The position numbers and the translations under genes were made by a program. DNA of 64,000 nt from a virus, in the IMG/VR virus record IMGVR_UViG_3300042564_005549, positions 17,705 through 81,704 of that record; one strand, given 5' to 3'. Of this stretch, positions 47,414-54,665 are shown one piece after another. Below the pieces are notes generated by a model. The model searched no databases. It was not told the origin of the DNA and saw nothing but the letters and a program-made list of their open reading frames with translations. The first letter of the stretch is position 1. Each line of letters opens with the position of its first letter.

Positions 47414-47747
47414 TACTATAGTTCCGTTAAAAGTACCGGTTGCAAAATTGGTAATTAAAGACCTAATCAAAGGAGATGGTGCAGTTGTAGAAATCAAGGA
47501 ATTAAATAAAGTTATCGGACTTAAAGACGAACAATTAAACTTGTTCAAACAAAAAGATACACTTAAAGACCAAAAGATTTCTAACCTTGAATTGATTATC
47601 ACTAAAAAGGATGAACAATTTGGTTTAGAACGAGCTAAATCTGAAAGTTTATTAAAAGAACTTAAAGGACAAAGAAGAAAGACATTTTTATATAAGGTAG
47701 GTTCTTTTGTTGGTATAATTGCAACATCAGCATTATTATTAAAATAA
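47331..47747 (+). CDS. Exported coiled-coil protein nested in the previous gene
   Basis: Start taken at ATG 47331, which gives a clean signal peptide (MKKLILLTIITLVTLKSFSQ, cleavage probably after Ser-Gln's neighbour), 83 bp inside the upstream gene. 138 residues. The middle is helical and charged (KELNKVIGLKDEQLNLFKQK), and the C-terminus has a second hydrophobic segment (VGSFVGIIATSALLLK). It is not a classic lipoprotein o-spanin: no lipobox Cys. Still, nesting, export and coiled coil fit an envelope-lysis or envelope-anchoring partner. Role is inference. Confidence 0.65.
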   Translation: MKKLILLTIITLVTLKSFSQTVTKTNIDTIVPLKVPVAKLVIKDLIKGDGAVVEIKELNKVIGLKDEQLNLFKQKDTLKDQKISNLELIITKKDEQFGLERAKSESLLKELKGQRRKTFLYKVGSFVGIIATSALLLK

Positions 47748-47748
47748 A

Positions 47749-48390
47749 ATGAAGAAATATCTCGATATTAGAAATATTGTAATTGTCATTTTAATACTCA
47801 TAGCCCTTTTGGAATTCTTAAATCCAAAAGGGTTTATGCCTAATAGAACTAAGTTAGTTGTACAAACAGATTCAATACCATATGCAGTTCACGACACCAT
47901 CCCTGAAGAAGTTGAGGTTGAAGTGGAAGTTGAAGTGCCGGTTGAAGTAGAAGTTGAAAGAAGAGTAGAAGTACCCGTGATTCAACAAGTCGACACTACT
48001 GAAATACTAAAAATATATTTTGCAAAAGTTCCACATAAAGAGGTCCTAACATTACCAAATAATCAGGGTACAGTTACTATTACAGATACTATATCTAAAA
48101 ATAGTGTAGTGAATAGAAAGTTTATTGCTGACGTTAAGAAGATGATTATAAACGACACCATTTATACTCCTGAACCTCGTAAAACACAACTTTATCTTGG
48201 TTTTGATGCTAAGTTTGATAAACCAAACGTAGTTAACTTGATGGGGTTGGGAATGGTACTAAAAACCAAAGATGAGAAGTTATATAAAATTGGTGTCGGG
48301 TTAGCGAATAATGTAACTGATGGTACAAATGGTAAACTTTCTCCGTATCTTGGTGGTGGTGTATATTGGAAAGTTAGACTAAAAAAGTAA
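47749..48390 (+). CDS. Envelope-spanning protein with EV/PV repeat and beta-rich C-terminus
   Basis: A 213-residue protein starting 1 bp after the previous stop. N-terminal membrane segment (IRNIVIVILILIALLEFL). Then an alternating Glu-Val/Pro-Val strand-like repeat (EVEVEVEVPVEVEVERRVEV, about 55-75), a charged middle, and a beta-rich C-terminal half (TQLYLGFDAKFDKPNVVNLM; GKLSPYLGGGVYWKVRLKK) that looks like outer-membrane or periplasmic strands. This could bridge inner and outer membrane, as in unimolecular spanins. Family not recognised. Confidence 0.65.
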   Translation: MKKYLDIRNIVIVILILIALLEFLNPKGFMPNRTKLVVQTDSIPYAVHDTIPEEVEVEVEVEVPVEVEVERRVEVPVIQQVDTTEILKIYFAKVPHKEVLTLPNNQGTVTITDTISKNSVVNRKFIADVKKMIINDTIYTPEPRKTQLYLGFDAKFDKPNVVNLMGLGMVLKTKDEKLYKIGVGLANNVTDGTNGKLSPYLGGGVYWKVRLKK

Positions 48391-48407
48391 AACATTTATT
48401 AATTTAT

Positions 48408-48863
48408 ATGAATACGTACATTTTATTCATATACGGTAATTTTGAAGACCGAGAGGATATCGAATTTTTCTGCGCGGAAGTGTTTCCGAGTGAATCAATA
48501 GTTTCCGTTAAGTATATAATTGAAAATAATCAGAACATTATTATTATATTTGATTCAGATAAAGAAAAAATGGAATTGGCAAAAGAACTTTTTTCATTTT
48601 TAACTCCTGAACATATTAAATTTTATTTTCTTTTTGAGAGGGAAAAATTAGTTACCGCCCACATACCTGAGAGTATGAAGGATTTTATTTTTAAACCGGC
48701 GGAACTTGACGAAATAAATGTTATGAAAATAGACTTTCACAGAACCTCAAAAGAAGACCCCCCATCCTTTAGTCTTGATGACATATTAGAAAAAATTGAA
48801 TCTATGGGGGTTTCAAGTTTGACCCCCGAGGAAAAAAATTTTCTTGATAATTTTGAAAATTAA
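48408..48863 (+). CDS. Unknown protein with a Bacteroidota-type C-terminal tail
   Basis: A 151-residue soluble protein. The N-terminal half is alpha/beta (NTYILFIYGNFEDREDIEFF; NIIIIFDSDKEKMELAKELF). The last 35 residues, SLDDILEKIESMGVSSLTPE then EKNFLDNF, match the tail I know from Bacteroidota rhomboid-type and other proteins (LDeILdKI...G..SLT.eEk.FL). The tail is probably a short interaction motif. The -33-like element of the sigma-factor promoter lies in its last codons. Function unknown. Confidence 0.7.
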   Translation: MNTYILFIYGNFEDREDIEFFCAEVFPSESIVSVKYIIENNQNIIIIFDSDKEKMELAKELFSFLTPEHIKFYFLFEREKLVTAHIPESMKDFIFKPAELDEINVMKIDFHRTSKEDPPSFSLDDILEKIESMGVSSLTPEEKNFLDNFEN

Positions 48864-48883
48864 AAAAATTTGCGTATCTTTAG
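48851..48883 (+). promoter_or_regulatory. Host-type promoter of the phage sigma factor
   Basis: TTTTG (48851-48855), a 19-nt spacer, and TATCTTTAG (48875-48883). This fits the Bacteroidota layout of a -33 TTTG/TTG and a -7 TAnnTTTG. It would let the host polymerase transcribe the sigma gene. Confidence 0.6.
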
Positions 48884-48904
48884 AGTATCTAAACTTACTA
48901 ACAA

Positions 48905-49714
48905 ATGCGCAAAAAACACATCATCATCAACACGGAGGAGATACAACAGTATCTTAAAGATTTAAAGAAAATCCCTGTTATTACTCATCAAAGACAAGAT
49001 GAAATTTTTGAACAATTAATCAAAAACGAACTTCCAAAAAAAGATTTGGAGGGTATGAAAGAAGAATTAGTTGTAGGAAATTTAAGATTTGTAGTATCAG
49101 TTGCGAAGTCTTATCAGAATCAAGGATTAGATTTACTCGATTTAATTTCAGAAGGTAACATTGGCTTATTAAAGGCTATTGAAAGATTTGACCCCACATC
49201 GGGAGTTAAGTTTATTTCGTATGCCGTATGGTGGGTGAAACAATCAATTATGGCATCACTTAACGAGTATGCAAGAACGATTAGAATTCCTTCAAACCTT
49301 GTACAAGAAGCACAGAAAGCTAAGAAAGAATTTAGCGATGAGGAAAGTTACTACATCAAATATAGTGACGAACCAAACGGAACTAGTTTACCGTATTGTG
49401 TTGGGTTGTATGATGAGATTAATGAAGAGGGAGACCAACTAATCGATATCATCAGAAATCCAAACGAAGAGAATCCTGAAAATATTCTTAATACAAAAGA
49501 AGAAATCCGTAAACGAGTTAATCGTGTTTTGAGCGTGTTAGATGATAGAGAAAAAGTAATTATTGAGAAGTACTTTGGGTTGAATGGTGTTGAATCCAAC
49601 TTAGAAGACCTCGGAGAAGAATTTAATTGTACTAAAGAACGTATTAGACAACTTAAAGATAAAGCAATAAAAAAATTGAGAAACGAGAGTTATTCTCTAA
49701 TAAACTATTTATAA
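48905..49714 (+). CDS. Sigma-70 family factor, RpoD-like
   Basis: A 269-residue sigma factor close in size and order to Bacteroidota RpoD. Region 1.2 (TEEIQQYLKDLKKIPVITHQ), region 2 (LRFVVSVAKSYQNQGLDLLD; FISYAVWWVKQSI), start of region 3 (RTIRIPSNLVQEA), a shortened region 3.1, a 3.2-type loop (EEGDQLIDII), and region 4 (VLDDREKVIIEKYFGLNG; TKERIRQLKDKAIKKL). T4 late sigma gp55 is much smaller and more diverged. It probably redirects host RNA polymerase to phage promoters; the TATTTATA boxes are the obvious candidates. Promoter choice is inference. Confidence 0.9.
   Translation: MRKKHIIINTEEIQQYLKDLKKIPVITHQRQDEIFEQLIKNELPKKDLEGMKEELVVGNLRFVVSVAKSYQNQGLDLLDLISEGNIGLLKAIERFDPTSGVKFISYAVWWVKQSIMASLNEYARTIRIPSNLVQEAQKAKKEFSDEESYYIKYSDEPNGTSLPYCVGLYDEINEEGDQLIDIIRNPNEENPENILNTKEEIRKRVNRVLSVLDDREKVIIEKYFGLNGVESNLEDLGEEFNCTKERIRQLKDKAIKKLRNESYSLINYL
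49706..49713 (+). promoter_or_regulatory. TATTTATA box overlapping the sigma-factor stop
   Basis: TATTTATA covering the last codons of the sigma gene, 10 nt before the ATG at 49724. Confidence 0.4.
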
Positions 49715-49723
49715 AAAGAAATT

Positions 49724-50002
49724 ATGAAAAAATTTTTAGAACAAAACTTTACCATAATCATATTGGTAATTGCGGTATTAACATTTTTTAAAAGCTGTAG
49801 TGATAGTCGAGAATTGTCAAAAGTAAGAAAAGACATTCAAGCTATTAAAGATTCAACTTATACAAAGGATGAACTAAACCAAGAATTAAAAATTATGGGT
49901 TTAGAGGCTGAGAAAAGAATGATTCAAGCAACGGATAGAAAAATATTAGACGTTCAAAGACAAACTCAAATTGAGGAAGAAATAAAGAAATTAAGAAAAT
50001 AG
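49724..50002 (+). CDS. Small membrane-anchored coiled-coil protein
   Basis: A 92-residue protein: hydrophobic segment (FTIIILVIAVLTFFKSCSDS, about 9-27) ending in a Cys followed by Ser-Asp-Ser, then a charged helix (RKDIQAIKDSTYTKDELNQE; EEEIKKLRK). The Cys is not a strict lipobox, but C-S-D is common after the lipidated Cys of Bacteroidota lipoproteins. Either an anchored or a lipidated coiled-coil protein. It lies 3 bp before the next membrane-protein gene, within the possible lysis cluster. Confidence 0.7.
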   Translation: MKKFLEQNFTIIILVIAVLTFFKSCSDSRELSKVRKDIQAIKDSTYTKDELNQELKIMGLEAEKRMIQATDRKILDVQRQTQIEEEIKKLRK

Positions 50003-50005
50003 TAA

Positions 50006-51493
50006 ATGAAGAATTGGATTAATAAAAATTATAAAACTTTAATCATTGCGGCGTTTTTGATACCAATCATTACCGTGGCAATCGTTTCAATTTCACACGT
50101 AACTAAATGGTATGGTATTTCCAATCCGGTAACTTGGGCGGTATACTTATCCATCGGTGTTGAGATTGCGGCATTATCTGCGTTAGCAGCAATATCTGCC
50201 AATATGGGTAAAAAAGTATATTTCCCATTTATGATTGTAACCATAATCCAATTCATCGGTAATATCTTTTTTGCTTATTCATATATTGATGTGAACGGTC
50301 AATCATTTAGAGATTGGGTTGGTTTAGTTTCACCATTGGTTGAATTTATGGGTGTTGAACCTACTGACTTTATTGGACATAAAAGATTTTTAGCATTTTT
50401 TGCAGGTGGTATGTTACCAATCATTTCATTATCATTCCTTCATATGTTAGTTAAGTTTACTGAAGAGGATAGAATGAAGGGTGTTGAAGATGTTAAGGAA
50501 GAAATAGACCCAAGTGAAATCGCAAGAGTTCATTTATCTGAGAACGACCTTAAGAAACTTGAAGAGGTGTTATTAAATCCACCATCACCAAATGAAGCAT
50601 TGATTAATGCAGCCCAAAAATATAAAGAACTAACCGACGAGGAGATTTTAAAAAAGGCGGAACAAATTAAACTACAAAGAACTTGGGACATTGTTACAAA
50701 AATAACTCAAGATAGAGAAGAAAAGTTTGGTCCAATGAATCCTGAAGACGAACCGGTCGGAGCTTTGGCTAATAGTGAGTATAGAGAAAAGGAGGAACAG
50801 AGAGAAGCGTTGGTTGAAATTATGAAACTTGACCAAGAGTTAGGTCTTTATGATGAACCATTTGATAATCCAATGATTAAGGAAGAACCAAAACCAATTG
50901 ATGATGATATTTCAGATTGGGACTCAACTCTAATGGATGGATTAGAAGAGGAAGAATTTTCCACAATAGAACCAACAGAAGAGGAAGAAAGTCAAAATTT
51001 TTCCACTATAACCCCTGAATCGACAAATATTTTCCAAGATGAGTATGTTCCATCATTATCTGACGAAGAAATAATGGAAATGAATCAAGATGAGTTTGAA
51101 AGAAAGCTTGATATGGATGATTTCATTACCGAAGCAATAAATGAATTCAACCAATCAACTATCGAAGAGGAAGGTTGGACTGAAGAAATTCAAGAACAAT
51201 ACTGGGAAAATGAAAGTAACGAACATATCCCACCAACGATTGAGGAACCACAACCTTTTGATATTTCAGTTGATATTGTAAAAGATGATGAACCTGTTTA
51301 TCAATCAGATAATAAAGAAATTGATGACATTAATCAAATAATGAATGATGTTATCAATGCAGTAAACATACCACCAATCGTTGAAGAGATTCAAGTCTCA
51401 AACGAGTGGATGGAACCAACCACAGAACAAATTGATATCCCTTCCGAAGTTAACGAAGAAGAGGAGTTAAAAAAAAAAGTTCAGAAAAGTTAG
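50006..51493 (+). CDS. Four-helix membrane protein with a long acidic tail (pre-frameshift part)
   Basis: A 495-residue protein. The first 165 residues hold about four membrane segments (TLIIAAFLIPIITVAIVSIS; WAVYLSIGVEIAALSALAAI; FMIVTIIQFIGNIFFAYSYI; FLAFFAGGMLPIISLSFLHM). The remaining 330 residues are a very acidic, probably disordered cytoplasmic tail rich in EE, PIDDD and TIEE. The zero frame ends soon after an A10 run (EELKKKVQKS). A -1 shift there joins it to the frame ending at 51741. No family recognised. Confidence 0.75.
   Translation: MKNWINKNYKTLIIAAFLIPIITVAIVSISHVTKWYGISNPVTWAVYLSIGVEIAALSALAAISANMGKKVYFPFMIVTIIQFIGNIFFAYSYIDVNGQSFRDWVGLVSPLVEFMGVEPTDFIGHKRFLAFFAGGMLPIISLSFLHMLVKFTEEDRMKGVEDVKEEIDPSEIARVHLSENDLKKLEEVLLNPPSPNEALINAAQKYKELTDEEILKKAEQIKLQRTWDIVTKITQDREEKFGPMNPEDEPVGALANSEYREKEEQREALVEIMKLDQELGLYDEPFDNPMIKEEPKPIDDDISDWDSTLMDGLEEEEFSTIEPTEEEESQNFSTITPESTNIFQDEYVPSLSDEEIMEMNQDEFERKLDMDDFITEAINEFNQSTIEEEGWTEEIQEQYWENESNEHIPPTIEEPQPFDISVDIVKDDEPVYQSDNKEIDDINQIMNDVINAVNIPPIVEEIQVSNEWMEPTTEQIDIPSEVNEEEELKKKVQKS
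51467..51480 (+). other. Likely -1 frameshift site at A10 (TTAAAAAAAAAAGT)
   Basis: Ten As (51469-51478) within in-frame TTA AAA AAA AAA GTT. A -1 shift enters a frame that stays open without a stop to 51741 and keeps the same acidic, Ser/Glu-rich composition. The continuation has no ATG. Either programmed frameshifting/polymerase slippage or a homopolymer error in the assembly. Confidence 0.65.
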
Positions 51494-51741
51494 AAGAAGG
51501 GTCGGAAACCACATTTTTATCGACACCATCCCCTACGACCTTGGAGGAATTTGAGTCTGATGAACTTTATTTAGAGTCAGACGATGAAAATCCTTTACAA
51601 ATAATATACGATTTAGATAACGATAAGGTCATCGTACCAACATCAGACGAAGAGTCTGTGATTGAGGAGCAAACGCTAAATCCAGCAAGAAAAACATTTA
51701 GAAGGAATGTTGGAAATTCAAGACGTAGAAATTCTCGATAA
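51478..51741 (+). CDS. Frameshift continuation of the acidic membrane protein
   Basis: In the -1 frame from the A-run the sequence reads SSEKLEEGSETTFLSTPSPT, then LEEFESDELYLESDDENPLQ and ends with a basic patch, RKTFRRNVGNSRRRNSR, at the stop at 51741. The only start-like codon is a TTG at 51541, so independent translation is unlikely. The amidase-like gene begins inside it (35-bp overlap), as expected if ribosomes translate to this stop. Together the fusion product would be about 582 residues with a basic C-terminal end after the acidic tail. Confidence 0.6.
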   Translation, partial: SSEKLEEGSETTFLSTPSPTTLEEFESDELYLESDDENPLQIIYDLDNDKVIVPTSDEESVIEEQTLNPARKTFRRNVGNSRRRNSR

Positions 51742-52324
51742 GGAAAATCTTAATATAGTCAAAAAACGTAGTAAAAAAACCCAAATCTTATTATATGACA
51801 CCCAAAGACGGGTGGATAATTTCATCTCGAAATTAAAATATAGAAGAAACGGTAAGTACGAGAATATCCCACACTTCGTTATAACCAAAATGGGGGTGGT
51901 TTACCAACTGTTTGATACAAAGTATAGCTCCAATACTTTTAACGACCCTAATACCGATAAGAAACAGATTAAGATAGCTATTGAGAATCTTGGATGGTTG
52001 AATAAAAACACCATAACCGGATTTCTCAATAATTGGATTGGGGACCCTTATAGGTCAGAACCTCATATTCGTAATTGGAGAAACCATTATTTTTGGGACA
52101 AGTACACGGATGAACAAAAATCCTCCCTTGTCAAACTATGTTCCCTCCTATGTGAGGAACACAAAATTCCATACCACACCGTACCGTCGCAGGGTTATAT
52201 TGAAAACTTAACAAAATTCAGGGGAATTGTATGTAAATCCAACTTTCTGAATATTTATACAGATATAAACCCATCATTCGATTTTAGAATATTTTATAGC
52301 GATGCAAAACAAAACAACAAATAG
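51707..52324 (+). CDS. Amidase_2-like protein with an altered zinc site
   Basis: A 205-residue protein resembling N-acetylmuramoyl-L-alanine amidases. PHFVITKMGVVYQLFDT fits the first zinc His and strand pattern; IKIAIENLGWL fits the conserved IE..G; SLVKLCSLLCEEHKIPY is the following helix; and GIVCKSNFLNIYTDINPSFD fits the C-terminal zinc motif, usually with THSN and D-x-N-P. The His expected there is a Lys by my alignment. It may be an endolysin with changed metal binding, or an inactive wall-binding relative. No signal peptide. Position beside membrane/coiled-coil genes suggests lysis. Confidence 0.68.
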   Translation: MLEIQDVEILDKENLNIVKKRSKKTQILLYDTQRRVDNFISKLKYRRNGKYENIPHFVITKMGVVYQLFDTKYSSNTFNDPNTDKKQIKIAIENLGWLNKNTITGFLNNWIGDPYRSEPHIRNWRNHYFWDKYTDEQKSSLVKLCSLLCEEHKIPYHTVPSQGYIENLTKFRGIVCKSNFLNIYTDINPSFDFRIFYSDAKQNNK

Positions 52325-52841
52325 TTACGATGAGATGAAAGGAATGTTGAATACAATGAGAAGATTCAACAAACCAAACTCATATTCAAACCTTAGAGAA
52401 CAACCCGAATTAAACGGTACTCCAATTACAGATAACCCACAACAACCAGAACAAAGTGGGGAGGAAAAGAAAGACTTCACAATCGTGAATGGTGTAGAAA
52501 TACACTTTAACTCAACAGATTCCGAGGATTTACAAATGAAGGATGATGAGAAAACAAAAGTCTCAGCACTTATTGATGCTTTCCGTAATGAGGTTTCAGA
52601 AATTGCAGAACTTGGTAAAATGATGGTTTATGCTGATAGTGTTAAATTGGACGGTGTAATTGGTAACTTTAACATCAGTTTCACACTTTCAGCTGGAGAT
52701 GATAATGGGGTTTATGTTACAAACTCTTCTATGTTAAAATTAAGTAATGAAGTTATGGAAGTTTTAAACAAGTTGAAGAGATTTGAAATGAAATTCACAG
52801 ACGAAATGAATAATTTGATATTAACAAGAAGACAAAACTAA
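52302..52841 (+). CDS. Unknown soluble protein
   Basis: A 179-residue protein, start overlapping the amidase-like gene by 23 bp. The N-terminal 60 residues are polar and probably disordered (QPELNGTPITDNPQQPEQSG). The rest is alpha/beta (FTIVNGVEIHFNSTDSEDLQ; KVSALIDAFRNEVSEIAELG) with a helical C-terminus. I do not recognise a family. It opens a run of genes that look like virion precursors; the function is unknown. Confidence 0.7.
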   Translation: MQNKTTNSYDEMKGMLNTMRRFNKPNSYSNLREQPELNGTPITDNPQQPEQSGEEKKDFTIVNGVEIHFNSTDSEDLQMKDDEKTKVSALIDAFRNEVSEIAELGKMMVYADSVKLDGVIGNFNISFTLSAGDDNGVYVTNSSMLKLSNEVMEVLNKLKRFEMKFTDEMNNLILTRRQN

Positions 52842-52842
52842 T

Positions 52843-53082
52843 ATGCCACTTACAGCAGCAGACAAGGCGGAAGTTGAAAGAATTGCCAGAAAGGAAATGA
52901 AAGACTTTTTGGATACAACACAAGCACATAATATCGTAATCAAAGTTATCCAAAAAGAATTGGGTACAAAAAAGATTGATGATAAAATCGTGGACTTATC
53001 TAGCAAGGTTGTTGTGGAACTATTCAAGACCTTATGGCAAAGAAAGTCTTTTTGGGAAACCTCATTAAAAAATGTTAGATAA
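52843..53082 (+). CDS. Small helical protein, unknown
   Basis: A 79-residue protein, 1 bp after the previous stop and overlapping the next gene by 11 bp. Helical and basic (KAEVERIARKEMKDFLDTTQ; KVVVELFKTLWQRKSFW). No recognised domain. Its tight packing and coupling suggest it is made in step with the neighbouring virion-like proteins. Confidence 0.7.
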   Translation: MPLTAADKAEVERIARKEMKDFLDTTQAHNIVIKVIQKELGTKKIDDKIVDLSSKVVVELFKTLWQRKSFWETSLKNVR

Positions 53083-54664
53083 TTTAAAATATAAAAAACC
53101 CAACTTTAGATACGAATGGTTAGAAGCCGCTCGTTATCCTGAATTCCAAGAATTGGGAAAGGCGGGATGGTTACAACTTGCACCAACCGGGTCAGTTGTA
53201 AAATATTCACAAATTAAAGACGTTCTTGAAAACGTTAATTTGGATTTTGAATCTTTAGATAGAGATAAAAGACAAAGATTTATTGAGTCATATAAAGAAG
53301 GTGTGGTGGAAACGCCAATTGCGGTTAAATTTAATGATTTTGAATATGATTTATTAGGTGGTAACACCAGATTGGCGGGATTAATTAGAATAGGTCACGA
53401 CCCTAAGATTTGGGTAATCCAAGCACCGGGTTGGGATAGTGATGAATCTGACGATACTATGAACGAATCCCTTAAAGGTGGGAAGGCCGATAATATGACA
53501 TTATTGGACATTGCTAAGAAATTTAACAAAAAAGGTTACTATGATATGGACGATATGTTAAAATCTTTGAAAAAAGAATTACATCTCGGTATGAAAGTGG
53601 AATTGGAACACTCTAAAAGTAGAGCGATGGCAAAAGAAATTGCAATGGACCACTTGAGTGAAAATCCAAGTTACTACAGTAAATTAAAAAAGTCTGAAAT
53701 AGAAGAAGGTTGTTGGAAAGGTTATAAACAAATCGGTGGTAAACTAAAGAACGGTAAACAAGTACCTAACTGTGTACCAATAGATGAATCTAAAGAAGAT
53801 TTAGAAGAAGGTGAAAACCAACCAACAAACCCATCCCTTTGGTCAAGAGCTAAATCATTGGCCAAATCTAAATTTGATGTTTACCCAAGTGCTTATGCAA
53901 ATGGTTGGGCGGCTAAATGGTATAAATCTAAAGGTGGTGGATGGAAGAAAAAATCAAAAAACGAATCAACCGAAGAAATAAGTGAAGACCTTAGAAGATG
54001 GTTTAAAGAGAAGTGGGTTGATGTCAGTAAAAAGGTTGATGGGGAACATCCTCCTTGTGGAAGAAAAGACGCCGACGGTAAGTCATACCCTAAATGTAGA
54101 CCATCAAAAAAGGTATCTAAAGAGACACCTAAAGTTGCGTCATCATATGATAAAGACGAAAAGAAGGCAATGACACAACAAAAAAGAAGAGCGGAGAAAG
54201 AAGAACCTAAAGTTGGTAAAGGTAACAAACCAACAATGACACATTTCGACGAAATGACCGGAGCAGCATCTGCAGGAGCATTTTCTGCACCAATGTCATT
54301 TAATAAGAAAGATGTACAAGAGGCGATGGATTCAGGAATATCTGCAGCGGCCGCTTTCGATGTACCATTATTTGGAGCAACAACTAAAGGAGGTAGAAAG
54401 AACCCACTTAAGATAGATGGTCCTGAAAGTATAGGTAAAAGTAGAGCAGTTAAAGATAAGAACTTCCCGAAATTCGGAGGACCGGGTGGAATATATGTCA
54501 AAATTAAAGACAAGTGTAAAAAGTTTCCTTATTGTAATCAAGGAGACATAAACGCAATTGAAGTTCTAAGAGAATCTATTGAGGAATCCGCAAAAAAACA
54601 CGGATTACCGGTAGAAGAAGTGGAGAAAATTGTATTAAAAGGAATTAAAGATATATTTATTTAG
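53072..54664 (+). CDS. Multidomain DUF patchwork protein, probable virion component
   Basis: A 530-residue protein built from short modules seen in many large phages and giant viruses. N-terminal ParB-like region (GVVETPIAVKFNDFEYDLLG; NTRLAGLIRIG); DUF5661-type segment (LHLGMKVELEHSKSRAMAKE); GCWKGYKQIGGKLKNGKQVP followed by NCVP; DUF5872-type SLWSRAKSLAKSKFDVYPSA with KGGGWKKKS; and DUF6321-type WVDVSKKVDGEHPPCGRKDA with YPKCRPSKKVS. Basic linkers join them. Each module has paired basic and Cys residues that could bind nucleic acid. Packaging with DNA or head maturation is inferred. Confidence 0.75.
   Translation: MLDNLKYKKPNFRYEWLEAARYPEFQELGKAGWLQLAPTGSVVKYSQIKDVLENVNLDFESLDRDKRQRFIESYKEGVVETPIAVKFNDFEYDLLGGNTRLAGLIRIGHDPKIWVIQAPGWDSDESDDTMNESLKGGKADNMTLLDIAKKFNKKGYYDMDDMLKSLKKELHLGMKVELEHSKSRAMAKEIAMDHLSENPSYYSKLKKSEIEEGCWKGYKQIGGKLKNGKQVPNCVPIDESKEDLEEGENQPTNPSLWSRAKSLAKSKFDVYPSAYANGWAAKWYKSKGGGWKKKSKNESTEEISEDLRRWFKEKWVDVSKKVDGEHPPCGRKDADGKSYPKCRPSKKVSKETPKVASSYDKDEKKAMTQQKRRAEKEEPKVGKGNKPTMTHFDEMTGAASAGAFSAPMSFNKKDVQEAMDSGISAAAAFDVPLFGATTKGGRKNPLKIDGPESIGKSRAVKDKNFPKFGGPGGIYVKIKDKCKKFPYCNQGDINAIEVLRESIEESAKKHGLPVEEVEKIVLKGIKDIFI
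54654..54661 (+). promoter_or_regulatory. TATTTATT box
   Basis: TATTTATT over the end of the patchwork gene, 4 nt before the ATG at 54666. Confidence 0.4.
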
Positions 54665-54665
54665 T

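Noticed and set aside
51541-51741. Independent 66-residue gene
   Set aside because: The start would be a TTG, and the frame is open back to the A10 run with the same acidic composition as the upstream protein, so I read it as a frameshift continuation.
53893-54513. Long minus-strand frame of 206 codons opposite the patchwork gene
   Set aside because: Codon composition and the well-supported plus-strand protein show it to be a shadow.
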